Below, piece after piece: positions 1 to 7,944 of a DNA stretch of 64,000 nucleotides. The stretch comes from Actinospineispora acaciae DSM 45401 (GTDB taxonomy: Bacteria > Actinomycetota > Actinomycetes > Mycobacteriales > Pseudonocardiaceae). Location: the NCBI RefSeq assembly GCF_000620785.1, contig NZ_JIAI01000010.1:1-64000 (forward strand), in the 5' to 3' direction. The notes below the pieces were generated by a model. That model ran no database searches. It had not been told where the DNA came from and worked only from the letters and a program-made list of their open reading frames with translations. The position numbers and the translations under genes are program-made. Positions within the stretch are counted from its first letter, which is position 1; every line of letters begins with the position of its first letter.

Positions 1-268
1 CGCACGAGACCGCGGCTGCGCCTACCCGGGCTGTGACGCCAAGGCCTACCGATGCCAGGTCCATCACGTCGTGCACTGGGCCCACCGAGGCCGCACCGCC
101 ATCCACTCCATGGTGATGCTCTGCGTCACCCACCACCGCATGATCCACCGCGCCGGCTGGACCATCCACATGGTCGACGGATGGCCAGAGTTCATCCCAC
201 CGAAATGGCTGGACTACACCCAAACACCACGACGCAAACCCAAACCACTCGACATACTCCGAACCTGA
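1..268 (+). CDS. HNH endonuclease domain protein, C-terminal part (5' end outside window)
   Basis: The open frame is already running at base 2 and stops at 268, leaving about 88 codons. The visible segment has the zinc/HNH pattern of the DUF222/13E12-type actinobacterial HNH proteins: CAYPGC near the left edge, then VHHVVHWAHRG, a run of threonines and isoleucines, and LCVTHHRMIH. The paired cysteines and the HH...H...HH histidines match the metal-binding beta-beta-alpha nuclease fold. These proteins are usually 350-500 residues with an N-terminal DUF222 domain, so the missing part should lie left of the window. Substrate is unknown; the family is repetitive in mycobacteria and relatives. Family call is secure, activity inferred. 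Confidence 0.85.
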   Translation, partial: ARDRGCAYPGCDAKAYRCQVHHVVHWAHRGRTAIHSMVMLCVTHHRMIHRAGWTIHMVDGWPEFIPPKWLDYTQTPRRKPKPLDILRT

Positions 269-330
269 TGCGTACGGCGGAGTTCGATCCGCGACGGGCG
301 GAGTTGAGCACGGACTGTGGCTCGGCTCGG

Positions 331-915
331 TCAGGAGCAGCGCGCCTCGGCCGCGACCCGCAGTACGCCGGAGAACCAGGGCGTGTACGCATCAGGGGTA
401 GCTGTCATCGACGCGTGGAGGCGGTCGGGCGCCACCCAGTCACATTCGGACACCTCGGCCGGGTCGGGGATCGGGGCGCCGGCGCGCAGGGTGCCGAGGA
501 GCACGTGGTCCCATTCGTCCTCGACCCTGCCGTTCGCCTCGTCGACCGCGCGGTAGGTGTAGACGCCGGCCTCGGTGAGGGGGCCGATGGCGTGCGGGGC
601 CAGGCCGAGCTCGGCGGCCAGGCGGGCGACGGCGGCCGTGGTGACCTCCTGGCCGGGGGCGGGATGGCCGCAGCAGGTGTTGGACCAGCGGGAGGCGAAG
701 CGGGTCTTGACCGCCGCGCGGCGTTGCAGGAGCATCCGGCCGGCGTCGTCGTAGAGGAGCACCGAGAACGCTCGGTGCGGGCGGCCTGGCGCGGTGTGTG
801 CCTCGGCGACCGTGCAGGCGCCGATGGCGGTGCCGGCCCCGTCGACCAGTTCGACGAGCAGTTGTTCGCGATCGTTCACGCCATCTCCAGGGTCGTTCAC
901 CGGCGCGCCCTCCAC
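331..915 (-). CDS. idi: isopentenyl-diphosphate delta-isomerase, type 1
   Basis: Interconverts isopentenyl and dimethylallyl diphosphate, balancing the C5 units for isoprenoid, menaquinone and carotenoid synthesis in the cytoplasm. The 194-residue protein is a Nudix-fold type 1 enzyme. It shows HRAFSVLLYD (residues 47-56), then SNTCCGHP, in which the second cysteine (about 82) aligns with the catalytic cysteine of the family, and VEDEWDH (131-137), which carries the metal and catalytic glutamates. The listed start is GTG at 915. A second GTG twelve codons in would give a protein closer to the usual 180-182 residues, so the start is uncertain. It stands alone; no other isoprenoid gene is adjacent. 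Confidence 0.93.
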   Translation of the reverse strand: MEGAPVNDPGDGVNDREQLLVELVDGAGTAIGACTVAEAHTAPGRPHRAFSVLLYDDAGRMLLQRRAAVKTRFASRWSNTCCGHPAPGQEVTTAAVARLAAELGLAPHAIGPLTEAGVYTYRAVDEANGRVEDEWDHVLLGTLRAGAPIPDPAEVSECDWVAPDRLHASMTATPDAYTPWFSGVLRVAAEARCS

Positions 916-1191
916 GCGCCGCCGCCGAGTCGATTGTTCGGGTCGGCCCGGGTCTGTGGGGTGCGGCGCGGCGGCGGCGAGCCAGGAACCGCCCGAAGAT
1001 GGGACAACCCGAACGGCCTAATTTTACCGTCCGCTAACCGAACAGGGGGCCGGCGCGAACCCGAACGGTCCATAGCGTCGGTGGGGTGAGCCATCGACGG
1101 TGGTCGTTCTGGGCGGCGTCACCGTCACCGGCAACCGGATCGCCCCCGGCATCCGGTACGAGGTTGCGATCGATGACTCGTCCGGGCGCGG

Positions 1192-1806
1192 CTACCAGGG
1201 GCCGGAGCCGGGCGGCTCGCCCTGACCGAGGCCCAGCGCACCGAGCAGGGTGCGTGCGCAGAGGTCGCGTAGCTGGTCGCGGGTGATCGTGCGGCGGTCC
1301 AGCCAGTCCAGGCAGGTGGCGATCACGAAGGCGAGCCAGCCGCGGACCGCTACCCGGTAGATCTCGGCGTCCCGGGCGTCGGGGTCGGCGCCCAGGTCGG
1401 CCAGGATCCGGCGTTCCAGCTCGGCGTTGTTCTCCCGCACCACCGCGCGGATGTCGGGGTCGGCGCCGACGGCACCTCGGTGCACGGCCCGGTAGCTGTG
1501 CTCGTTCGCCTCGACGTAGCGCAGGAACAGGTCGAGGCCGGTGGCCAGGCGCTCGGTGACCGGGAGCGTCGGGTCGATCTCGGCGAGCTGGGGCAGCCGG
1601 CTGGAGGCGTCCTTGATCACGGCGGCGAAGAAGTCCCGCTTGGTCGGGAAGTAGTGGTAGAGCAGGCCGCGCGACACCTCCGCGCGCTCGGCGACCTCCT
1701 CGATCCACACCTGCTCGTACGGGCGCTCCGCGAACAGCCGGGCGCCGATCCGCAGCAGCTGTTCGCGCCGCTGCTCGGGGCTCAGTCGCCGGCGGCCGGT
1801 GGTCAT
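1192..1806 (-). CDS. TetR-family repressor, divergent from a CYP102-like P450
   Basis: A 204-residue regulator. Residues 9-55 form the TetR helix-turn-helix with the typical segment SRGLLYHYFPTKRDFF; the rest is a helical ligand-binding and dimer domain. It is transcribed away from the P450 gene at 1886, and the 79-base gap holds a perfect inverted repeat (1830-1857), so it probably represses both genes. The arrangement resembles the BM3R1 repressor beside CYP102A1 in Bacillus megaterium, where fatty acids or barbiturates release the repressor; that parallel is inference. Ligand unknown. Confidence 0.88.
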   Translation of the reverse strand: MTTGRRRLSPEQRREQLLRIGARLFAERPYEQVWIEEVAERAEVSRGLLYHYFPTKRDFFAAVIKDASSRLPQLAEIDPTLPVTERLATGLDLFLRYVEANEHSYRAVHRGAVGADPDIRAVVRENNAELERRILADLGADPDARDAEIYRVAVRGWLAFVIATCLDWLDRRTITRDQLRDLCARTLLGALGLGQGEPPGSGPW

Positions 1807-1829
1807 CGTCCGGACATGTTACTTGACAT

Positions 1830-1857
1830 CGGTTCAATACCGAGCACTATTGAACCG
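1830..1857. promoter_or_regulatory. Palindromic operator between tetR and P450
   Basis: Arms CGGTTCAATA (1830-1839) and TATTGAACCG (1848-1857) are perfectly complementary around an 8-base spacer. The site lies in the short divergent promoter region, 23 bases from the tetR start and 28 bases from the P450 start, as expected for a TetR dimer-of-dimers operator. No second copy was seen in the window. Confidence 0.75.
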
Positions 1858-1885
1858 ACGTATAACAAGAGGCTGGGGAGGGCGC

Positions 1886-3286
1886 ATGTCGGTGGTGGGT
1901 ACGGGCGCGATCGAGACCGCCGGGATTCCGCATCCGCGCTGGCGGGTGCCGGTCCTGGGGGATGTGGTCGGGGTGCGGCCGAGCACGATCGTGCAGGACT
2001 CGATCCGTATCGGGCGCGAGCTGGGGCCGATCTTCCGGCGGAAGCTGCTCGGGTTCGAGATGGTGTTCGCGTCCGGCGCGGAGATGGTCGCGGAGCTGGT
2101 GGACGAGTCGCGGTTCGGGCCGGCGCGCGGGCCGGGCGTCGACTACCTGCGCAACATCGCCGGGGACGGGCTGTTCACCGCGCACAACGACGAGCCGAAC
2201 TGGCGGCTGGCGCACGACATCCTGATGCCGGCGTTCACGCAGAAGGCGATGCGCGCCTACCACTCGACGATGCTGGACGTGGCCGGCGAGCTGATCGAGT
2301 CGTGGGACCGGCGGGTGGGGCGGGCGGCGGTGGACGTGGCCGCCGACATGACCAGGGTGACCTTGGAGACGATCGGGCGGGCCGGGTTCGGGTATGAGTT
2401 CGGCTCGTTCCGGCGCGAGCGGCCGCACCCGTTCGTGGCCGCGATGGCCAGGTGCCTGCGGCATGCACAGCGGGTGAACGTGCGGGTTCCGGGGCTCGGG
2501 CGGCCGGGCGACCGCCGCTACCGGGCGGACGCGGCGTTCATGGCCGGCGTGGTCGACGAGGTGATCCGGGCCCGCCGCGAGGCCGGCGACCGCCGCACCG
2601 ACGACCTGCTCGGGCTGATGCTGAACACCGCGCACCCGGACAGCGGGGAGCCGCTGGACGAGGTGAACATCCGCAACCAGGTGATCACCTTCCTGGTCGC
2701 GGGGCACGAGACCACCTCGGGCGCGCTGGCGTTCGCGCTGTACTACCTGTCCCGGGACCCGGCCGCGCTGAGCCGGGCGCAGGCCGAGGTGGACCTGGCG
2801 TGGGGCGAGCGCGAGCGGCCCGAGTTCGAGCAGGTCGCCAAGCTGCGCCACGTGCGCCGCGCGCTCGACGAGGCGCTGCGGCTGTGGCCGACGGTGCCCG
2901 GGTTCGCGCGCCAGGCCAGGGAGGACACCGTGCTGGCCGGCCGCTACCCGGTGCGGAAGGGACAGCCGCTGATCGTGGTCCTGCCGCTGCTGCACCGCGA
3001 CCCGGTGTGGGGCGTGGACGCCGACGTCTTCGACCCGGACAGGTTCGCTCCCGACCGGGTCCGGAACCGGCCGGCGCACGTGTACAAGCCGTTCGGCACC
3101 GGCCTGCGCGCCTGCATCGGCCGGCAGTTCGCCCTGCACGAGGCGGTGCTGGTGCTCGGCCTGCTGCTGAGGCGCTACCGTCCACGCGTGACGCCGGGCT
3201 ACCAGCTGCGGGTGCGGGAGCTGCTCACCCTCAAGCCTGATGGCTTCGCACTGGAGCTGGAACACCGGAAGATCGGCGCGCACTAG
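1886..3286 (+). CDS. Cytochrome P450 heme domain related to CYP102 (P450 BM3-like), without reductase
   Basis: The 466-residue protein has all P450 landmarks: I-helix AGHETTSG (272-279), ExxR as EALR (329-332), and the heme loop FGTGLRACIG with the thiolate cysteine at 410. The N-terminal third, with GDGLFTAHNDEPNW followed by ILMPAF and AMRAYH, follows the BM3 heme domain closely. That suggests fatty-acid or similar long-chain hydroxylation. The fused FMN/FAD reductase of BM3 is absent, so it must take electrons from separate partners; none is encoded nearby. ATG at 1886 is preceded by GGGGAGGG. An LLM oxidoreductase follows after 19 bases, probably in the same transcript. Confidence 0.9.
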   Translation: MSVVGTGAIETAGIPHPRWRVPVLGDVVGVRPSTIVQDSIRIGRELGPIFRRKLLGFEMVFASGAEMVAELVDESRFGPARGPGVDYLRNIAGDGLFTAHNDEPNWRLAHDILMPAFTQKAMRAYHSTMLDVAGELIESWDRRVGRAAVDVAADMTRVTLETIGRAGFGYEFGSFRRERPHPFVAAMARCLRHAQRVNVRVPGLGRPGDRRYRADAAFMAGVVDEVIRARREAGDRRTDDLLGLMLNTAHPDSGEPLDEVNIRNQVITFLVAGHETTSGALAFALYYLSRDPAALSRAQAEVDLAWGERERPEFEQVAKLRHVRRALDEALRLWPTVPGFARQAREDTVLAGRYPVRKGQPLIVVLPLLHRDPVWGVDADVFDPDRFAPDRVRNRPAHVYKPFGTGLRACIGRQFALHEAVLVLGLLLRRYRPRVTPGYQLRVRELLTLKPDGFALELEHRKIGAH

Positions 3287-3305
3287 CAAGGCGAAGGGGA
3301 GACGA

Positions 3306-4148
3306 ATGGCCACTCTCGGTACGTACGGCATCTGGCGGGTCTCGAACGGGCTGGACGGGCCGCTGGTCGCCGAGCTGGAGAAGCTCGGGTACGGGGCCGT
3401 GTGGATCGGGGGGTCGCCGCCGGCGGACCTGCGGTTGGCGGAGGAGCTGCTGGACGCCACCGAGCGGATAGCGGTGGTCACCGGGATCGTGAACATGTGG
3501 ACCAGCCCGGCGGCCACCGTCGCCGAGTCGTACCACCGGCTCGCGGCGAAGCACCCCGGACGGTTCGTGCTCGGCGTGGGCGTCGGCCACCGCGAGGCCA
3601 CCCAGGAGTACCGCAAGCCGTACGACACGATCGTCGAGTACCTGGACGCGCTGGACGCCGCTGAGGTCCCGGTCGGCGAGCGGATCCTGGCCGCGCTCGG
3701 GCCGAAGGTCACCCGGCTGGCCGGCGAGCGCACCGCCGGCGCGTTCCCGTACCTGATCACCCCGGAGCACACCGCTCAGGCACGCGCGATCCTGGGCGAC
3801 GGCCCGCTGCTCACCCCGGAGCACAAGGTGGTGCTCGGCACCGACCCGGAGCGGACCCGCCCGATCGCCCGCGAGGCCGTGCTCAACCCGTACCTGCGCT
3901 ACCGCCTGTCCAACTACCTGAACAACTGGCGCCGGCTCGGGTTCACCGAGGACGACCTGGCCGGGGAGGGCAGCGACCGGTTGATTGACGCGCTGGTGGC
4001 CCAGGGCGACGCCGCGACGGTGGCCGCCCGGCTGCGCGAGCACCTCGACGCCGGCGCCGACCACGTGGCGATCCAGCTCGCCACCGAGCCCGGCGCCGAC
4101 CCGCTGCCGGGCTACCGGGAGCTGGCCGAGGCGTTGGCCTTGGTCTGA
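3306..4148 (+). CDS. LLM-class, F420-type oxidoreductase
   Basis: A 280-residue luciferase-like TIM barrel, at the short end for LLM proteins, which is typical of the TIGR03620-like probable F420-dependent subfamily. The N-terminal MATLGTYGIWR, the VWIGGSPPADL strand and the glycine-rich loop GVGVGHRE fit that group. It would pass hydride from reduced F420 or flavin to an unknown substrate. It begins 19 bases after the P450 and is likely co-transcribed, so it may act in the same pathway. Its 3' end overlaps the convergent PAP2-like gene by 37 bases. ATG 3306 follows a GGGGAGACGA ribosome site. Confidence 0.85.
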   Translation: MATLGTYGIWRVSNGLDGPLVAELEKLGYGAVWIGGSPPADLRLAEELLDATERIAVVTGIVNMWTSPAATVAESYHRLAAKHPGRFVLGVGVGHREATQEYRKPYDTIVEYLDALDAAEVPVGERILAALGPKVTRLAGERTAGAFPYLITPEHTAQARAILGDGPLLTPEHKVVLGTDPERTRPIAREAVLNPYLRYRLSNYLNNWRRLGFTEDDLAGEGSDRLIDALVAQGDAATVAARLREHLDAGADHVAIQLATEPGADPLPGYRELAEALALV

Positions 4149-4810
4149 GCGCCGCTCACCAGGCGACCGACCGGGCCGACCACCAGCCAGACCACCCAGG
4201 CGCCGCAGAGCACGCTGGCCGCCACCGCGGGCAGGTGGTGGCCGGTGTAGAGCTGCGAGGTGGCCACCGCCAACGCGACGGTGCCGGCCAGCGCCCACAG
4301 CGCCCGGCCGGTCGCGGTGTCCACATGCTCGCGCAACAGCCACGCCGCCATGCCCGCCGACACCACCGTGGTGGTGCCGGGGCCGGACAGCGCCCGTGAG
4401 CTCCAGGCCAGCTCGGGCACGTCGATCACCTCGCCGAACACCCCCTTGCCGACCGCGAGCACGACCGCCACCAGCAGCAGCGACAACACCGCGCTCAGCG
4501 CCGGCCACCAGCGCCGGGTCCGCACGGACAGCCATGCGGCCAGCGCCAGCAGGACCAGCGGCACCAGCGTGTCGCCGGAGCGGGACACCAGCCGCACCGT
4601 GGGGGTGTTCGCCAGCAGGTGCAGCCACAGCGGGCCGTCGGCGGTGGTCAGCCGGTGGGTCAGCCGCCCGCCGTACAGCTTGTCGAACCGGACCAGCTGG
4701 GCGAGCAGGCCCACGGACAGCACGCCGAACGCCACCGCGCCGGCCAGGACGAGGCGAAACACCCAGCGGTCGCGCAACCAGCCGGGCATGTCGTATCGAG
4801 GACCGCGCAC
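4112..4810 (-). CDS. PAP2-like integral membrane protein with degenerate catalytic motifs
   Basis: A 232-residue protein with about six hydrophobic segments and the length and layout of PAP2-superfamily lipid phosphatases. The catalytic signature is eroded. Where PSGH is expected the protein reads GPGTTT, so the proton-donor histidine is missing. The SR-x5-H-x3-D motif appears as SQLYTGHHLPAV, keeping the histidine but losing the arginine and the aspartate. It may therefore be inactive, a binding protein, or a divergent relative. The last 37 bases overlap the end of the LLM gene on the other strand. Family 0.7, phosphatase activity doubtful. Confidence 0.7.
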   Translation of the reverse strand: MRGPRYDMPGWLRDRWVFRLVLAGAVAFGVLSVGLLAQLVRFDKLYGGRLTHRLTTADGPLWLHLLANTPTVRLVSRSGDTLVPLVLLALAAWLSVRTRRWWPALSAVLSLLLVAVVLAVGKGVFGEVIDVPELAWSSRALSGPGTTTVVSAGMAAWLLREHVDTATGRALWALAGTVALAVATSQLYTGHHLPAVAASVLCGAWVVWLVVGPVGRLVSGAQTKANASASSR

Positions 4811-4833
4811 CTGTCTCCTTCGGCCGAACCCCC

Positions 4834-4851
4834 GTCACCCCTCAGGGTGAC
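4834..4851. terminator. Small perfect hairpin downstream of the catabolic operon
   Basis: GTCACCC (4834-4840), loop CTCA, GGGTGAC (4845-4851). It sits in the gap between the last gene of the minus-strand operon and the start of the PAP2-like gene. There is no T-run, as is usual in high-GC actinobacteria, so termination is only a guess. Confidence 0.35.
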
Positions 4852-4893
4852 CCGTTCATTCGACCATACCTCGGTAGTAGGTCCGTAGGTGAA

Positions 4894-5913
4894 TTACAGG
4901 TGACGCAGCCTCTCAGCAAGGGCCTTCGGGTCGCGCAGGTGTGGGTAGGCCGCCCACACCCTGTCGATCTCCGCGTCCTGGCCGGGCGAGAGCTCCTCGT
5001 CCGGGTCCAGGCACCAGCGGCCGGCCAGCACGCCCTCGCGGACCAGCACCTCGTGGATGCCCGGGATGCAGCCGGCGAAGCCGTTGGCGGCGTCGAACAC
5101 GGCGGCGTTGGCGTCGGTGAGGTCCGCGCCGACGGCGAGCAGCTCGGACGGGATCGCCTCCCCCGCCGTCACCAGCCGGCGCACCCGCGTGTGCAACGCC
5201 ACAGCGGCCGCCGTCCACACCGCGAACTGGCCGAGCAGCCCGCCCACGATCCGCAGGCCCCCGGGCCACGGCGTGACCAGGTCGGCCACGATGGCGTCGT
5301 CGTTGCCGGTGTACAGCGCGACCTCGCCGGCCCGGCCGGAGTCGCCCAGCGCGCGCACCACGTCCAGGGTGCCGTACCTGTCGAACGGCGCGATCTTGAC
5401 GGCGCGCACGGACGGCAGCTCGAAGAACCGCCGCCAGAACGGGTAGCCGAACGGCCGCCCGCCCACCGCGGGCTGCAGGTAGAAACCGAACAGCGGCAGC
5501 ACCTCGCCGACGGCGGCCAGCCCGGCCAGGATGTCGTCCTCCGACGCGTCCGGGCCCCAGGAGCTGCCCGCGACCAGCGCCAGGTCGTAGCCCAGCTCCG
5601 CGGCGACCGCCGCCTCGGCGACCGCCCGCTCGGTGGGGCCGAGCACGCCGGCCACCCTCAGCAGCTCGGGGGCGTCGGGCAGCTCCTCAACGGCCAGCTC
5701 CAGCACCGGCCGGTACAGCCCGACGGCCGGGTCGTGGATGGCGAACTGCGTGGTGTGCACCCCGACCGCCACCCCACCGGCGCCGGCGTCGACATAGTAC
5801 CTGGTCAGCGCCCGCTGGCGGCCTTCGTCCAGCTTTCGCGACGAGGTCAGCGCCAGCGGATGGGCGGGGATCACCACGCCGTCGCGCAGCGCGCGCTCTC
5901 GGACCGCGTCCAT
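4894..5913 (-). CDS. Dihydrodipicolinate synthase-family (DapA/NanA-like) aldolase or dehydratase
   Basis: A 339-residue class I aldolase-type TIM barrel, last gene of the LacI-controlled operon. Early residues PAHPLALTSSRKLDEGRQ align with the pyruvate-binding start of the family. A tyrosine in GFYLQPAV (about 145) and a lysine in AVKIAPFDRY (173) sit where the catalytic tyrosine and Schiff-base lysine are expected. It should cleave or dehydrate a 2-keto acid-type sugar intermediate. It is not lysine-pathway DapA: it is longer than the usual 290-300 residues and its neighbours are catabolic. ATG 5913 overlaps the upstream stop as TGATG. Substrate unknown. Confidence 0.82.
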   Translation of the reverse strand: MDAVRERALRDGVVIPAHPLALTSSRKLDEGRQRALTRYYVDAGAGGVAVGVHTTQFAIHDPAVGLYRPVLELAVEELPDAPELLRVAGVLGPTERAVAEAAVAAELGYDLALVAGSSWGPDASEDDILAGLAAVGEVLPLFGFYLQPAVGGRPFGYPFWRRFFELPSVRAVKIAPFDRYGTLDVVRALGDSGRAGEVALYTGNDDAIVADLVTPWPGGLRIVGGLLGQFAVWTAAAVALHTRVRRLVTAGEAIPSELLAVGADLTDANAAVFDAANGFAGCIPGIHEVLVREGVLAGRWCLDPDEELSPGQDAEIDRVWAAYPHLRDPKALAERLRHL

Positions 5914-6959
5914 CAGAACGAGCCCTTCCGCTGCTGGAAGTGCGTGGGCTTGCCGTGGCTCGGGCCGCCGGCGGCCACCCAGCGGCAGGTCCAGTCCAGC
6001 ATCTCGGACAGCGACACGCTCGGGTAGCCGAACCGGGCCATGCACCTCGCCGCGTTGGACAGCAGCGCGGTGGGCGCCTCCTCGCCGACGATCACCGCCT
6101 CCTTGCCGAGCCGGCGCGCGCACTCCCCGGCCAGCCAGCGCACCGACACCGTCTCCGGGCCGGTTACGTTGAGCACGTCCGGCGGGGACGCGCAGTGCCG
6201 CAGCGAGCGCAGCGTGACGGCGTTGACGTCGCCCTGCCAGAGCACGTTCACGCTGCCCATGGTCACGTCCACCGGGTCGCCGGCCCAGACGGTGCTGGCG
6301 ATGTCGTGCAGCACGCCGTAGCGCAGGTCGATCGCGTAGTTCAGCCGCAGGATCGACATCGGGGTGCCCGCCGTGACCGACGCGTGCTGCAGCAGCCGCT
6401 CGCGCCCGAGGCAGGACTGCGCGTACTCGCCGATCGGGCCCGGCTCGGTGTGCTCGTCCGCGCCGCCGGACCCGACGGGCGTGAGCGGGTAGACGTTGCC
6501 GGTGGAGAACGCCACGATCCGCGCGCCGGCGAACCGCTCGGCCACCCTGGCCGGCAGGCCGGTGTTCACCGCCCAGGTGACCCACGGGTCGGCGTGCGTG
6601 CCGAACTTGCGGCCGACCAGGTAGATCACGTTCTCCGCGTCCGGCAGGGCGGCCAGCTCCGCCGGGTCGGACAGGTCGGCGGGCAGCGCCTCGATGCCGG
6701 CGTCGGCGAACTCCTCGCGCCGGCCCGGCTCGGAGAACCGGGACACCGCGATCACCCTCGGCTCGCGCCCCCGGTCCGGGCCCCGGTCGTAGGCCAGCCT
6801 GGCCATCCGCGCCAGGCTCAGCCCCAGCTTGCCGCCCGCGCCGAGCAGCAGCAGGTCGCCGGAGAGCCCGGCCAGGTCCGCGACCACGTGCTCGGAGGGC
6901 TGCCAGAGGTGTCGTTCGAGGTCGGCCAGGTCGTCGGTGGTCCCCGCGTCACCGGCCAA
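5913..6959 (-). CDS. NAD(P)-dependent epimerase/dehydratase-like protein
   Basis: A 348-residue extended-SDR protein. The nucleotide-binding loop is GAGGKLG (40-46), and the strand FSTGNVYPLTP (151-161) matches the SSxxVYG region of sugar epimerases. The catalytic YxxxK is altered: tyrosine 179 is present but the lysine position is cysteine 183 (YAQSC). Either another residue substitutes or the protein is not a conventional dehydrogenase. The likely start is TTG at 6959, overlapping the previous stop by 11 bases; a later start is possible. It lies between the MetE-like and DapA-like genes of the LacI operon and probably acts on an oxidised sugar intermediate. Confidence 0.78.
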   Translation of the reverse strand: MAGDAGTTDDLADLERHLWQPSEHVVADLAGLSGDLLLLGAGGKLGLSLARMARLAYDRGPDRGREPRVIAVSRFSEPGRREEFADAGIEALPADLSDPAELAALPDAENVIYLVGRKFGTHADPWVTWAVNTGLPARVAERFAGARIVAFSTGNVYPLTPVGSGGADEHTEPGPIGEYAQSCLGRERLLQHASVTAGTPMSILRLNYAIDLRYGVLHDIASTVWAGDPVDVTMGSVNVLWQGDVNAVTLRSLRHCASPPDVLNVTGPETVSVRWLAGECARRLGKEAVIVGEEAPTALLSNAARCMARFGYPSVSLSEMLDWTCRWVAAGGPSHGKPTHFQQRKGSF

Positions 6960-7944
6960 CGTAAGAGTCCCGCCCCGCGACCAGCGCCGCGATCTTGCCG
7001 TCCGCCACCGACCTGGGCAGCACCCAGAACCCGCAGTCCGGATGCACCCAACCGATCCGTTCCGCGCCGCCGAGCAGCCCGGCGGCCCGTTCGATCCGCG
7101 CCGCCACCTGGTCGGCGGACTCGATCTGGGTGTCCTTGATGTCGATCACTCCAATACCGAACCGCAGGTTGTCCAGATCGGCTAGCTCTTTGAGGTCCTC
7201 GGCGTCGCCGCGAGCGGCCTCCAGCACCACATGGTCGGCGCGCAGCCCGGCCAGGAACGGGCGCAGCGCGCGCACCCGGCCGGCCTGCACCCGCTGTCCA
7301 CCGTAGTTCCCGAAGCACAAATGCACGCTCGGCGCGCCCGGGACCGCGTCCAGCACCCGGTTGATCGCCTCGGCGGCGAGGTCGGCGTCCTCCGGGCGGC
7401 CGGGCAGGTGCGCCTCGTCGACCTGGATCACGTCGGCGTCGATGTCGCGGACCTGGTCGGCGAGCACGTCGGCGATGGCCAGCGCGAGCGCGCGCTCGTC
7501 GCCGTAGTGTTCGTCCAGCAGCGTGCGGGCCAGCATGTACGGGCTGGTCACGGTGAACTTCAACGGCCCGTCCGCGAGCGCGCGCGCCGAGCGGTACGCG
7601 GCCGGCAGGTCCAGCGTGCCCTCGTCCAGCTCGCCCGTGACCACCCCGGCCGGGCGGCGGCGGAACCCCAGGTGCGGCTGTGCGGCGAAGCGCGCGGCAT
7701 CGGACCTGGTGACCGCCGAACGCACCCCGCCGAGCGGCCGCACGAAGTACTCGATCATGCCGTTGGTCTCGGGGTGGTTGACGTCGAACCGGGACAGCTC
7801 GCCGTCGGTCAGCACGTCCACGCCGAGCCGCCGCTGCAACGCCAACACCACCGCCGTGGCGTCGTTGAGCGCCTCCCTGGACGGCGCGGCACGCAGCCAC
7901 GACGGGACCGGATAGCTTCCGACGAGGGTGGTCTGCAACGTCAC
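6949..7944 (-). CDS. MetE C-terminal-like (cobalamin-independent methionine synthase-related) zinc protein
   Basis: A 331-residue UROD/MetE-fold TIM barrel equal to the C-terminal catalytic half of MetE. The zinc ligands look intact: H208 and C210 (VHLCFGNYGG), E242 (VVLEAARGD) and C304 (WVHPDCGF). The N-terminal folate/homocysteine half is absent, as in archaeal short forms and in catabolic paralogues. Position inside a sugar-type catabolic operon argues for methyl or related one-carbon transfer from the substrate, or an aldol-type reaction, rather than methionine synthesis; this is inference. The start is GTG 7944, in a GTGA overlap with the MFS gene. Confidence 0.82.
   Translation of the reverse strand: MTLQTTLVGSYPVPSWLRAAPSREALNDATAVVLALQRRLGVDVLTDGELSRFDVNHPETNGMIEYFVRPLGGVRSAVTRSDAARFAAQPHLGFRRRPAGVVTGELDEGTLDLPAAYRSARALADGPLKFTVTSPYMLARTLLDEHYGDERALALAIADVLADQVRDIDADVIQVDEAHLPGRPEDADLAAEAINRVLDAVPGAPSVHLCFGNYGGQRVQAGRVRALRPFLAGLRADHVVLEAARGDAEDLKELADLDNLRFGIGVIDIKDTQIESADQVAARIERAAGLLGGAERIGWVHPDCGFWVLPRSVADGKIAALVAGRDSYVGR

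Noticed and set aside
1100..1225. Short plus-strand frame reading VVLGGVTVTGNRIAPGIRY near idi and tetR
   Set aside because: Codon use looks coding-like, but it is only about 41 codons, has no start context, overlaps the tetR 3' end and matches no family I know. It may be a gene remnant but I cannot support it.
1847..3772. Long open frame (641 codons) on the minus strand across the first P450
   Set aside because: It is antisense to a P450 with every motif intact. Its composition is arginine, proline and glutamine rich without domains, the normal shadow effect of high-GC coding DNA. Many similar antisense frames occur in the window.
4894..6585. Longer version of the DapA-like gene starting near 6585
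   Set aside because: The upstream part overlaps the epimerase gene in another frame and has no domain. The ATG at 5913 gives a TGATG coupling and the right family length.
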